Below are positions 1 through 6,295 of a stretch of 10,015 nucleotides of DNA, in pieces. The stretch's first letter is position 1; each line of letters starts with the position of its first letter. The stretch spans positions 1-10,015 of the forward strand of contig JAHEDA010000071.1 of NCBI GenBank assembly GCA_024641445.1, given 5' to 3'. The notes beneath the pieces are model-generated. The model was not told the DNA's origin, did not search any database, and was given only the letters and a program-made list of their open reading frames with translations. The position numbers and the translations under genes were made by a program. Source of the DNA: Gammaproteobacteria bacterium. GTDB lineage: Bacteria > Pseudomonadota > Gammaproteobacteria > UBA6429 > Thiohalophilaceae.

Positions 1-1
1 G

Positions 2-103
2 CACGATCCGCTGTTTACCCTCATATCCAGCCTCAATATGCTGGGTTGCGCGGTGGTCCTGAGCTCGCGTTTATTGAAAAGCGCTGAAACCAAGTTAGAC
101 TAA
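2..103 (+). CDS. C-terminal end of an upstream membrane protein (partial)
   Basis: One plus-strand frame is open from base 2 to a TAA at 101-103 and gives about 33 residues. They read as a hydrophobic helix (roughly FTLISSLNMLGCAVVL) followed by a short charged tail, SRLLKSAETKLD. This pattern, a last membrane helix and then a polar cytoplasmic tail, is typical of secondary transporters such as MFS proteins, but no family motif is present. The start lies outside the window. A competing frame is open only to a TGA at 85-87 and looks less protein-like. The 122 bases between this stop and the TatT start hold no gene or clear promoter that I can support. Confidence 0.4.
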   Translation, partial: HDPLFTLISSLNMLGCAVVLSSRLLKSAETKLD

Positions 104-225
104 TGTCCCTAGTGAAACACCCGTCTACTCAGTTAAGATCGCGTCCGGCCAGGGCAAGGCAGCCATTTTGAGTGGCCAGGTCGTCAAACGGTGACAGACC
201 TTTAAATTAGTATGGACCTTACACA

Positions 226-1071
226 ATGCGGATTATCACCCTTATTCTGCTTTTGACGCTTGCTGGCTGCGCCAGCCTGATTAGCTCGGCCACCTCAAAA
301 ATGGCGGCCAGCCTGTCGGCGGGTATCCTTAATCAAAATGACCCCGAGACGGTGCGCACCGGTGCACCCGCCTACCTGCTGATGATCGATGGCTTCATTA
401 ACGATAGCCCGGATGATCGGCAGCTGCTCCTGAGTGGTTCGAAGCTCTACGGTTCCTATGCCGGGGTCTTTGTGAAAGATGAGCAACGTGCCGGGCGTTT
501 GGCACAAAAGGCCTTCAACTATGCCTTGCGAGCCCTGTGTGAGCAACGCCGGAGTCTCTGCGAGCAATACAATCAACCCTTCGATCGCTTTGTCAGTGCG
601 CTGTCACAGGATTCGCGTATCGAGGATGTACCTTATATATATGGTTTAGGGACCGCCTGGGCCGGATTGGTGCAGGCCAGGAGCAAGGACTGGGCCGCAG
701 TGGCCGACCTGCCAAAGATTACGGCAATCATGGAGCACGTTGTCTCGACCCAGGAAGGCTTCGACGAGGGTGGCGCCCATGTCTATTTGGGTGTGTTGCT
801 GACACTGCGCCCACCCAGCATGGGTGGTAAGCCGGACGAGGCCAAGGCGCACTTTGAGAGGGCGATTGCGCTTTCTCACGACAAGAATTTGATGACCAAG
901 ATATTATTCGCCAAACACTACGCCCGTTTGGTTTATGATCGAGCACTGCACGACAAGCTCTTGAATGACGTGCTCACTGCCAATCCCGAGGCCCCCGGTC
1001 TCACCCTGATGAATGTACTGGCCCAAGCTGAGGCCCAGGAATTAAAGAAGAGTGCCAATGATTATTTTTAG
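226..1071 (+). CDS. tatT: TRAP transporter TatT component, TPR-type lipoprotein
   Basis: This is a 281-residue lipoprotein. The N-terminus has a short hydrophobic signal and a lipobox, L12-A13-G14-C15, so Cys15 should be lipidated. Ala follows Cys, with no Asp retention signal, so outer-membrane sorting is likely. The rest is helical. The segment around residues 183-250 (GAHVYLGVLL, then a conserved GG-KPDEAKAHFERAIALS and a LFAKHYARL helix) is the TPR-like core typical of the TatT family. TatT is the accessory component of TPAT transporters, first characterised in Treponema pallidum, where it is a trimer that associates with the TRAP binding protein. Here it is the first gene of the operon, and its end overlaps the next gene, which supports that role. 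ATG 226 is the first possible start because a TAG lies in frame at 208-210. The ribosome-binding site is weak. Its role in ligand handling in the periplasm is inferred from the family. Confidence 0.88.
   Translation: MRIITLILLLTLAGCASLISSATSKMAASLSAGILNQNDPETVRTGAPAYLLMIDGFINDSPDDRQLLLSGSKLYGSYAGVFVKDEQRAGRLAQKAFNYALRALCEQRRSLCEQYNQPFDRFVSALSQDSRIEDVPYIYGLGTAWAGLVQARSKDWAAVADLPKITAIMEHVVSTQEGFDEGGAHVYLGVLLTLRPPSMGGKPDEAKAHFERAIALSHDKNLMTKILFAKHYARLVYDRALHDKLLNDVLTANPEAPGLTLMNVLAQAEAQELKKSANDYF
1044..1050 (+). promoter_or_regulatory. Shine-Dalgarno-like AAAGAAG before the TRAP binding protein
   Basis: AAAGAAG lies inside the 3' end of tatT. It is 7 bases before ATG 1058 but only 1 base before the alternative GTG 1052. 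This spacing favours ATG 1058 as the start of the binding protein. The match to the consensus is modest. Confidence 0.35.
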
Positions 1072-2086
1072 ACGTCTCGCCACACAAGCATTCCGCCTGC
1101 CAGGTGTGGTGGGGGTGATCCTGGCAACGAGCTTGAGTGTTTCTGTCTCGGCGCAGACCTTCAAGATCGCAACCATCTCGCCCGATGGTACGGCCTGGAT
1201 GCAGGCCATTCGTGCGGGTGCACAACGCATCGAGGAAAAGACCCAGGGGCGGGTCAAGATGAAATTTTACACCGGCGGCGTTATGGGCAGTGGCAACACC
1301 CTGCTGCGCAAGATCCGCATTGGCCAACTACAAGGTGGCGCCTTCACCTCCAGTGAGTTGTCAGATGTTTACAACGGAACGCAGATCTACAGTTTGCCGT
1401 TTTTATTCCGTGACTATAAAGAGGTAGACCAACTACGTAACCAGATCGACAGTGCCATCAAGGCCGGCCTGGATGCCAATGGTATGACCGCTCTCGGTAT
1501 CGGTGAGGGCGGCTTTGCCTACGTGATGTCACAGATCCCTGTGCGTTCGTTGGAAGATGCATTGAAACAAAAAAACTGGTTGCCAGAGGGCGACAGTATT
1601 AGCCAGCGTCTGTATGAGACGATGAAGATTTCCCCCGTATCGCTGTCACTGGCCGATGTTTATACCGGCCTGCAAACAGGTTTGATCGAGAGCGTCGCCG
1701 CCACCCCCGTGGGCGCCATTGCCTTTCAATGGCACACCAAGGTCAAGTACCTGACCGATATTCCGTTACTGTACATCACAGGTTTCCTGGTGGTTGATAA
1801 GAATGCCTTCAGCAAGGAGAGCCCTGCCGATCAAGAGGTCATCCTGGCCGAGATGAACACCGCCTTCAAACAGATTAACCAGGGCGGCCGGGAGGATAAC
1901 CTCAACGCGCGCAAGGCACTCAAGCAACAAGGCGTGGACTTCATTGCCATTACCCCGGCAGAGCGCAAGCGTTGGGATGATATTGCGAACCGCACCAACG
2001 ATGCATTGGTGAAGATGCACGATATCCCTACCGATCTCTACAAAACGGTGCAGACTGATTTGCAGAAGATCCGCAACGGCCACTGA
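1058..2086 (+). CDS. dctP: TRAP transporter substrate-binding protein, DctP/TatP type
   Basis: This is a periplasmic solute-binding subunit of about 342 residues. Residues 1-32 form a signal peptide: an RR-containing n-region, the hydrophobic stretch VVGVILATSLSV, and cleavage near SVSA|QT. The mature protein opens with FKIATISPDGTAW and continues with GRVKMKFYTGGVMG and a SLPFLFRDYKEVD segment, all characteristic of the DctP family. SLADVYTGLQTGLIES matches the usual 'ElYtALqtGvvDg' motif. Where most family members have K-x-R-V with the carboxylate-binding Arg, this one reads K172-N-W174-L-P-E-G-D, so the Arg appears to be Trp. That fits the TPAT subgroup, for which hydrophobic ligands have been proposed. 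The start overlaps tatT by 14 bases, so translational coupling is likely. GTG 1052 would add two residues. The substrate is unknown; C4-dicarboxylate should not be assumed. Confidence 0.9.
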   Translation: MIIFRRLATQAFRLPGVVGVILATSLSVSVSAQTFKIATISPDGTAWMQAIRAGAQRIEEKTQGRVKMKFYTGGVMGSGNTLLRKIRIGQLQGGAFTSSELSDVYNGTQIYSLPFLFRDYKEVDQLRNQIDSAIKAGLDANGMTALGIGEGGFAYVMSQIPVRSLEDALKQKNWLPEGDSISQRLYETMKISPVSLSLADVYTGLQTGLIESVAATPVGAIAFQWHTKVKYLTDIPLLYITGFLVVDKNAFSKESPADQEVILAEMNTAFKQINQGGREDNLNARKALKQQGVDFIAITPAERKRWDDIANRTNDALVKMHDIPTDLYKTVQTDLQKIRNGH

Positions 2087-2105
2087 TCCAGAGACTGTAC
2101 CTTAG

Positions 2106-2594
2106 ATGCAAAAGCTGTTGCGCATTGTTCACGGCCTGGAGGACCTGCTGCTCGCCCTCCTGTTGGGCGGCATGATCCTACTTGCTGTGACCCAAATTAT
2201 TCTGCGTAACTTTTTTGACAGTGGTCTGATCTGGGCCGACCCGCTCTTACGCGTCATGGTTCTGTGGCTTGCATTGTTAGGCGCCCTCGCTGCCACTCGG
2301 CAGGAACGTCACATCAATATTGATGTGCTGAGTCGACTATTTACCCCTGTACAAAGGCGTTACCAGACACTATTGAGCACCCTGTTTTCTGCCGTTGTCA
2401 CTGCGACCCTCGGGTATTACTCGGCCATGTTTGTGCTGGAGGAATTTCACGCCGCGACCATCGCCTTTAATGGCATACCGCTATGGTTGATGGCCGTGAT
2501 TATGCCGCTGGGTTTTGGCCTGATCGCCCTGCGCTTTTTTATTCATGCTGCTGAGGCCGCGCGCGTGCTGCTGCACCCCGCTGATGCCAAATGA
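2106..2594 (+). CDS. dctQ: TRAP transporter small permease subunit DctQ
   Basis: This is a 162-residue inner-membrane protein with four hydrophobic helices at about residues 12-32, 44-63, 88-110 and 125-146, the standard DctQ topology. Between helices 1 and 2 lies the family signature QIILRNFF-x-GLIWADPLLRVMVLW, followed by AATRQERHINIDVLSRL. DctQ packs against DctM and is required for transport by the complex. The gene starts 19 bases after the binding-protein stop, has a poor ribosome-binding site, and ends in an ATGA overlap with dctM. All of this points to co-transcription and coupled translation. Length and spacing are normal for the family. Confidence 0.92.
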   Translation: MQKLLRIVHGLEDLLLALLLGGMILLAVTQIILRNFFDSGLIWADPLLRVMVLWLALLGALAATRQERHINIDVLSRLFTPVQRRYQTLLSTLFSAVVTATLGYYSAMFVLEEFHAATIAFNGIPLWLMAVIMPLGFGLIALRFFIHAAEAARVLLHPADAK

Positions 2595-3874
2595 TTAGTG
2601 CGATCCTGCTCGTCCTTGCCCTCATGGGTGTGCCCCTGTTTGTGGTCATCGCCGCCAGCGCCATCGCCGGATTCGCCGGGCAGGGCACCAGCCTGGAGGC
2701 GATCACGATTGAGTTCTATCGCCTGGCGGAGACGCCCGTACTACTGGCGATACCGTTATTTACCTTTGCGGGTTACGTCCTGGGTGAGAGCAAGGCGCCG
2801 CATCGTCTGGTGGTGTTGACCAACGCCCTGCTGGAGTGGATGCCGGGCGGCTTGGCCATCGTGGCACTCATTACCTGTGCGATCTTTACTGCCTTCACTG
2901 GTGCATCGGGTGTCACCATCGTTGCCCTCGGTGCCCTGTTAGTGCCTGCGCTGCGCGAGGCCGGTTATAACGAGCGCTTTAACCTGGGGTTGGTGACCAG
3001 TTCGGGGAGTCTTGGATTACTCTTTGCCCCGTCACTGCCCTTGATTCTCTACGGTGTTGTTGCGCAACAGTTGAATCTGCCACAGAGCGTAAGTATCGAC
3101 GACTTGTTTATAGCAGGTATCCTGCCCGGTATACTGATGTTGGTACTACTCGCTGTCTGGAGCATGCTACAGCCCCGTACCTCGATGGCGGCGTCTGCGG
3201 GTGCGGGTAAGATAAAAACCCCGATTCTCCCCGCCCTGCGTGCGGCCGCCTGGGAACTGCCCTTACCTATCGTGGTATTGGGCGGGATCTACGGGGGTGT
3301 CTTCGCGGTGTCCGAGGCCGCTGCGGTCACGGCGCTCTATGTCATTATCGTTGAGGTGGTTATTCACCGTGAGATCCGTCTCACGGCGCTGCCAGGGATT
3401 ATCCGCGAGTCGATGATTATGGTCGGTGGAATTTTGATCATCCTGGGTTTGTCGCTCGCCATGACCAACTACATGATCGATCGCGAGATCCCCACCCACC
3501 TGTTTGAATTTATCCGTGCCCACATCGAGAGCAAGTGGACCTTTTTAATCCTGCTGAATATCTTTTTACTTATCCTGGGCATGATGTTGGATATCTTCTC
3601 TGCACTGGTCCTGATCGTCCCGATCATCCTGCCGGTCGCCATCAACTACGGTATTCACCCGATCCACCTCGGCATCATCTTCCTTGCCAATATGCAGATC
3701 GGTTACTTCACGCCACCAGTGGGCATGAATCTGTTTATCGCCAGCTATCGCTTTAATAAACCGGTGATGGAGTTGTATCAGGCCACGCTACCTTTCTTCT
3801 TTATACTATTGCTCGCGGTCCTCATCATTACCTATGTGCCGCAATTAAGCCTGGGTCTGCTGCATCTACCCTAA
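2591..3874 (+). CDS. dctM: TRAP transporter large permease subunit DctM
   Basis: This is a 427-residue polytopic inner-membrane protein, the ion-coupled transport subunit of the TRAP complex. Diagnostic segments appear in order: LAETPVLLAIPLFTFAGYVL (46-65), FTAFTGASGVTIVALG (99-114), SSGSLGLLFAPSLPLILYG (137-155), GGIYGGVFAVSEAAAV (231-246), LGMMLDIFSALVLIVPIILP (329-348) and FTPPVGMNLF (373-382). Several differ from textbook DctM: FAPS replaces the usual PPS, and FAVSEAA replaces FTPTEAA. This looks like a subgroup trait rather than damage, and it matches the unusual binding protein and the presence of tatT. The start overlaps the dctQ stop as ATGA. The stop overlaps the convergent antiporter gene by 4 bases, and I see no intrinsic terminator at the junction. 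Confidence 0.93.
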   Translation: MISAILLVLALMGVPLFVVIAASAIAGFAGQGTSLEAITIEFYRLAETPVLLAIPLFTFAGYVLGESKAPHRLVVLTNALLEWMPGGLAIVALITCAIFTAFTGASGVTIVALGALLVPALREAGYNERFNLGLVTSSGSLGLLFAPSLPLILYGVVAQQLNLPQSVSIDDLFIAGILPGILMLVLLAVWSMLQPRTSMAASAGAGKIKTPILPALRAAAWELPLPIVVLGGIYGGVFAVSEAAAVTALYVIIVEVVIHREIRLTALPGIIRESMIMVGGILIILGLSLAMTNYMIDREIPTHLFEFIRAHIESKWTFLILLNIFLLILGMMLDIFSALVLIVPIILPVAINYGIHPIHLGIIFLANMQIGYFTPPVGMNLFIASYRFNKPVMELYQATLPFFFILLLAVLIITYVPQLSLGLLHLP

Positions 3875-5724
3875 TGAGCTTCTGCTTGCTCAGGCGATGA
3901 GCTAGCCTCGTCGGCGGCATCAATAATTTCGGGTTCCTTTTGAATCAGACTAAAGACTACCCAACCATTCGTCGGCTTCATTTTTCCATCGGCCACAAAT
4001 AACTGGATACGACCCTTTGTATCCAGCGCAAATAGGGGTATGGCCTTGCTGCCGTACTTCGCCAGAAAGTCCTCAAATTTAAAACTCTCGGTGATATTGG
4101 TGCTGTGGATCGTCGCACCCTGACTCAACATGCTGGAGAGTTTATTAAAGGTAACATCCTCACCAAACAGCGTGTAACCACGGTGCATTGCCGCCGCCTT
4201 GTGTTTCTCTGAGGCGGTCTTCTCCTGCGCCGTTTGCAGGGTATAAATAGCCGTTGGTCCAAACTCAGGCTTATAGCGCATCGTTGCCAGGACATTGGTT
4301 TCGGTCACGGGAGAGAGCGCCAACATGCGGCCAATCCCAACCAGATCGAGATGTTGATCAGCGTGCGCTGAGATCGGGTTGCCATAATAGGTGGGTAGCC
4401 CCTCCATGCGAGCGGTGCGGATGTTCTCCCAGTGCGTATCGGTGAGTAAGACCCGAAACTCTTTTTCCACCAGGGTCTTGGCCAGGGCGCGTGCCACCGG
4501 ATTCGCACCGATGATCAAAAAACCACGTGGGTCGGGCTCTGCTACACCTAGCCATTGCGCGAGCAAGCGTGAGGTGGCGCTCTGCAGAATGACCGTGCCG
4601 AGGATCACCATGAAGGTGAGTGGTACGAGCAAGTCGGCATTGGCCAGATTCTGTTCTTGCAGGCGTAAGGCAAACAGGGCCGAGACGGCAGCAGCGACTA
4701 TGCCACGCGGTGCAATCCAGCCCAACAAGACTCGCTCGCGCCAGGTTAGCGATGAGCCCCAGGTCGAGATGAGTATCTTGAGTGGGCGCGCAACGAACTG
4801 CATCACCAGAAAGACATACACCGCTGCAAGACCCATATGTTGAAGTGCGCGGAGGTCGAGGCGCGCAGCGAGGATAACAAACAGACCAGATATAAATAAC
4901 AGACTCAGCGTTTCTTTGAATGAGAGGATATCCTGCATCTCAACTCCCTTCATATTGGCCAGCCACAGGCCCAGGACCGTTACGGCCAACAAACCGGACT
5001 CCTCAAACACCAGGTTAGATGCGACAAAGACTGCAAACACCAGAATGAGGGTGGCGAGATTGCGCAGGTACTCCGGTACCATATGGTGACGGAGTAACAG
5101 ACCAAATAAATAGCCGGGGAGGGCGCCGAGCGCGGTGCCAGTTAAGATGATGCTGACAAAGTTGACTACAGTGAAACCAAACGCCTTGCCCCCATGGCCG
5201 AGCATAATAAATTCAAACGTCAACACGGCCAGTAAGGCGCCAATGGGGTCGATGACAATGCCCTCCCAGCGCAAAATACTGGCAATGCGTGCATTGGGTC
5301 GAACCGTACGCAACATCGGGACGATCACGGTAGGACCGGTGACGACGGTGAGTGCGCCAAACAAGATGGCCAGCTGCCACTCGAAGCCTAAAAGCAGGTG
5401 TGTGGCGACGCTGGTGATCGTCCAGGTTACCAGCATGCCGGTGGTGACCATCCGCCGCACGACACTTTGCAGACCGCGTATCTCATCCAACTTCAAGGTC
5501 AGGCTGCCCTCAAACAGGATGACCGCAACGGCCAACGAGACAAAGGGAAACAGGAGGTCGCCAAATATCTGGTCTGGTTTGAGCCAGCCGGTTACTGGAC
5601 CCGCGACGATACCCGCGAGCAATAAAAACAGGATCGCCGGTAGTTTGAGCCACCATGACAACCACTGACAGACTATGGCGGCAACACCGATACCAGCAAG
5701 TGTAATGAGGATGTGTTCGTGCAT
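3871..5724 (-). CDS. CPA1-type cation:proton antiporter with C-terminal TrkA-N/RCK region
   Basis: This 617-residue protein has about 12-13 membrane helices in residues 1-395 and a cytosolic C-terminus. The transport core shows LLLAGIVAGPVTGWL (34-48), VILFEGSLTL (68-77), the unwound-helix motif TGPTVI (129-134), RWEGIVIDPIGALLA (152-166) and GWIAPRGIVAAAVSAL (335-350), typical of NhaP-like CPA1 exchangers. At the ion-binding helix, Asp159 is preceded by Ile rather than the usual Asn of the CPA1 ND pair. Residues about 400-520 form a nucleotide-binding-like fold: RGFLIIGANPVARALAK, then VLLTDTHWENIRTARM, with Asp429 placed to bind ribose. The glycine loop is degenerate (GANPVA, not GxGxxG). 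The final 100 residues resemble a regulatory tail and end in an acidic, Ser-rich segment. It should exchange Na+ or K+ for H+; which ion cannot be told. No good Shine-Dalgarno precedes ATG 5724, but no better start is visible. Strong inverted repeats lie just upstream. Confidence 0.9.
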   Translation of the reverse strand: MHEHILITLAGIGVAAIVCQWLSWWLKLPAILFLLLAGIVAGPVTGWLKPDQIFGDLLFPFVSLAVAVILFEGSLTLKLDEIRGLQSVVRRMVTTGMLVTWTITSVATHLLLGFEWQLAILFGALTVVTGPTVIVPMLRTVRPNARIASILRWEGIVIDPIGALLAVLTFEFIMLGHGGKAFGFTVVNFVSIILTGTALGALPGYLFGLLLRHHMVPEYLRNLATLILVFAVFVASNLVFEESGLLAVTVLGLWLANMKGVEMQDILSFKETLSLLFISGLFVILAARLDLRALQHMGLAAVYVFLVMQFVARPLKILISTWGSSLTWRERVLLGWIAPRGIVAAAVSALFALRLQEQNLANADLLVPLTFMVILGTVILQSATSRLLAQWLGVAEPDPRGFLIIGANPVARALAKTLVEKEFRVLLTDTHWENIRTARMEGLPTYYGNPISAHADQHLDLVGIGRMLALSPVTETNVLATMRYKPEFGPTAIYTLQTAQEKTASEKHKAAAMHRGYTLFGEDVTFNKLSSMLSQGATIHSTNITESFKFEDFLAKYGSKAIPLFALDTKGRIQLFVADGKMKPTNGWVVFSLIQKEPEIIDAADEASSSPEQAEAH

Positions 5725-5757
5725 AGGTGTAATGTACTTGGAAGGGGGCTCAATTAT

Positions 5758-5795
5758 GTCATGCCTGTCAGGTAAAGTCTTACCTTGGGCATGAC
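5758..5795. repeat. Nested inverted repeat upstream of the antiporter start
   Basis: GTCATGCC (5758-5765) pairs perfectly with GGCATGAC (5788-5795). Inside it, AGGTAA (5770-5775) pairs perfectly with TTACCT (5780-5785) around a 4-base loop, AGTC. The two stems are separated by a TGTC/TG internal loop, giving a 14-bp hairpin in 38 bases. Its edge lies 34 bases before the antiporter start codon. No T-run follows on either strand, so it is not an intrinsic terminator. It could be an operator for a dimeric regulator or a 5'-leader RNA structure. The structure is seen directly; the role is inferred. Confidence 0.7.
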
Positions 5796-5797
5796 CA

Positions 5798-5864
5798 CGC
5801 GGCGTCTAAAACACACACTGAATCTTTGCTGCGTAGCCTTACGTTTATTATTTAGACGCCAGCG
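5798..5864. repeat. Long-armed perfect inverted repeat with inner hairpin
   Basis: GGCGTCTAAA (5801-5810) is perfectly complementary to TTTAGACGCC (5851-5860), a 10-bp stem spanning 40 bases. Past a single bulged A at 5861, CGC (5798-5800) also pairs with GCG (5862-5864). A small CGTA/TACG hairpin (5832-5843) sits inside. It begins 3 bases after the preceding hairpin, so the two form a tandem structured block of 107 bases upstream of the antiporter. No transposase or target-site duplication is visible. Function is unknown. Confidence 0.65.
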
Positions 5865-6105
5865 CGCATCCAATAATATATGTCCAGTATCTGGATGGCG
5901 TATATCACACTTTGTTTCAAAGAAGACATTGAGTCTGTCATACGCATTCATGTAGCCATGATGTTCTCACGATAAATAACAGAGTGTTTTACCTGTGTTA
6001 GCAAATAAAACATCTAACATGTTGAATTTCTGAGTCATGAAATCAGATTCTCCGCTCACTAACCTGAATATACTTTATTACTAATACAGTACGAAAAAAC
6101 GTCGG

Positions 6106-6134
6106 TTGATTTTGAGTTAGAGAATCCCGATACT
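6106..6134 (+). promoter_or_regulatory. Possible sigma70-type promoter for the rhodanese gene
   Basis: TTGATT (6106-6111) is followed, after exactly 17 bases, by GATACT (6129-6134). Each hexamer matches its consensus at four of six positions. Transcription would start near 6141 and leave a leader of about 155 bases before ATG 6296. Matches this weak occur by chance in AT-rich DNA, so this is only a candidate. Confidence 0.25.
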
Positions 6135-6167
6135 GCACTTTACCCGCCGTTCAAGGTGGGTGGGCAG
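6133..6167. repeat. Hairpin in the rhodanese leader region
   Basis: ACCCGCC (6142-6148) pairs with GGTGGGT (6155-6161), including one G-T wobble, around a 6-base loop GTTCAA. CTGC (6133-6136) and GCAG (6164-6167) can extend it past an internal loop. No T-run follows, so it is not a terminator. It might be a leader structure of the downstream gene; no riboswitch class is recognised. Confidence 0.4.
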
Positions 6168-6295
6168 TAGCTGTCTTGTGCAGGCATGATTTCCGACACA
6201 CTGGAGGTAAACGGGCTCGCTCACTACAACAAGGAGATAAATCACCGCATTCGCAGTTACCGTGAATAAAAACAAAATACGATTATGGAGGATGT

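Larger units (their letters stand above)
5725..6295. other. AT-rich intergenic region without a supportable gene
   Basis: This 571-base gap separates the divergent antiporter and rhodanese genes. It is visibly richer in A and T than the flanking genes. The antiporter-proximal third holds two strong inverted repeats, listed separately. The middle contains weaker ones: TCCAG-TAT-CTGGA at 5883-5895, TGTTAG/CTAACA at 5996-6019 and TCTGA/TCAGA at 6029-6047. The rhodanese-proximal part holds a hairpin and a possible promoter. A 65-codon minus-strand reading frame (5754-5951) has no ribosome-binding site and an Arg-rich composition, and I do not accept it as a gene. Confidence 0.7.

Noticed and set aside
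103..171. 22-codon frame starting at an ATG that overlaps the upstream stop
   Set aside because: It is too short, Arg/Pro-rich and without a ribosome-binding site.
99..194. Protein-like stretch (KIASGQGKAAILSGQVVKR, then TGA) upstream of tatT
   Set aside because: It has no ATG, GTG or ribosome-binding site after the in-frame TAG at 96-98. It might be a frameshifted remnant of the upstream gene, but nothing supports that over chance.
4391..4843. 150-codon plus-strand frame opposite the antiporter
   Set aside because: It lies wholly antisense to a well-supported coding region, with no motif or ribosome-binding site.
5135..5668. 177-codon plus-strand frame opposite the antiporter
   Set aside because: It is antisense to a clear polytopic membrane protein. 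Its Thr/Ser/Asn/Pro-rich composition is what the complement of hydrophobic codons gives.
5754..5951. 65-codon minus-strand reading frame in the antiporter upstream gap
   Set aside because: It has no ribosome-binding site and an Arg-rich composition, resembles no family I know, and is largely made of the inverted repeats.
6141..6167. tRNA-like GTTCAA loop
   Set aside because: The arm lengths do not fit a T-arm, and no acceptor, D or anticodon arms can be found around it.
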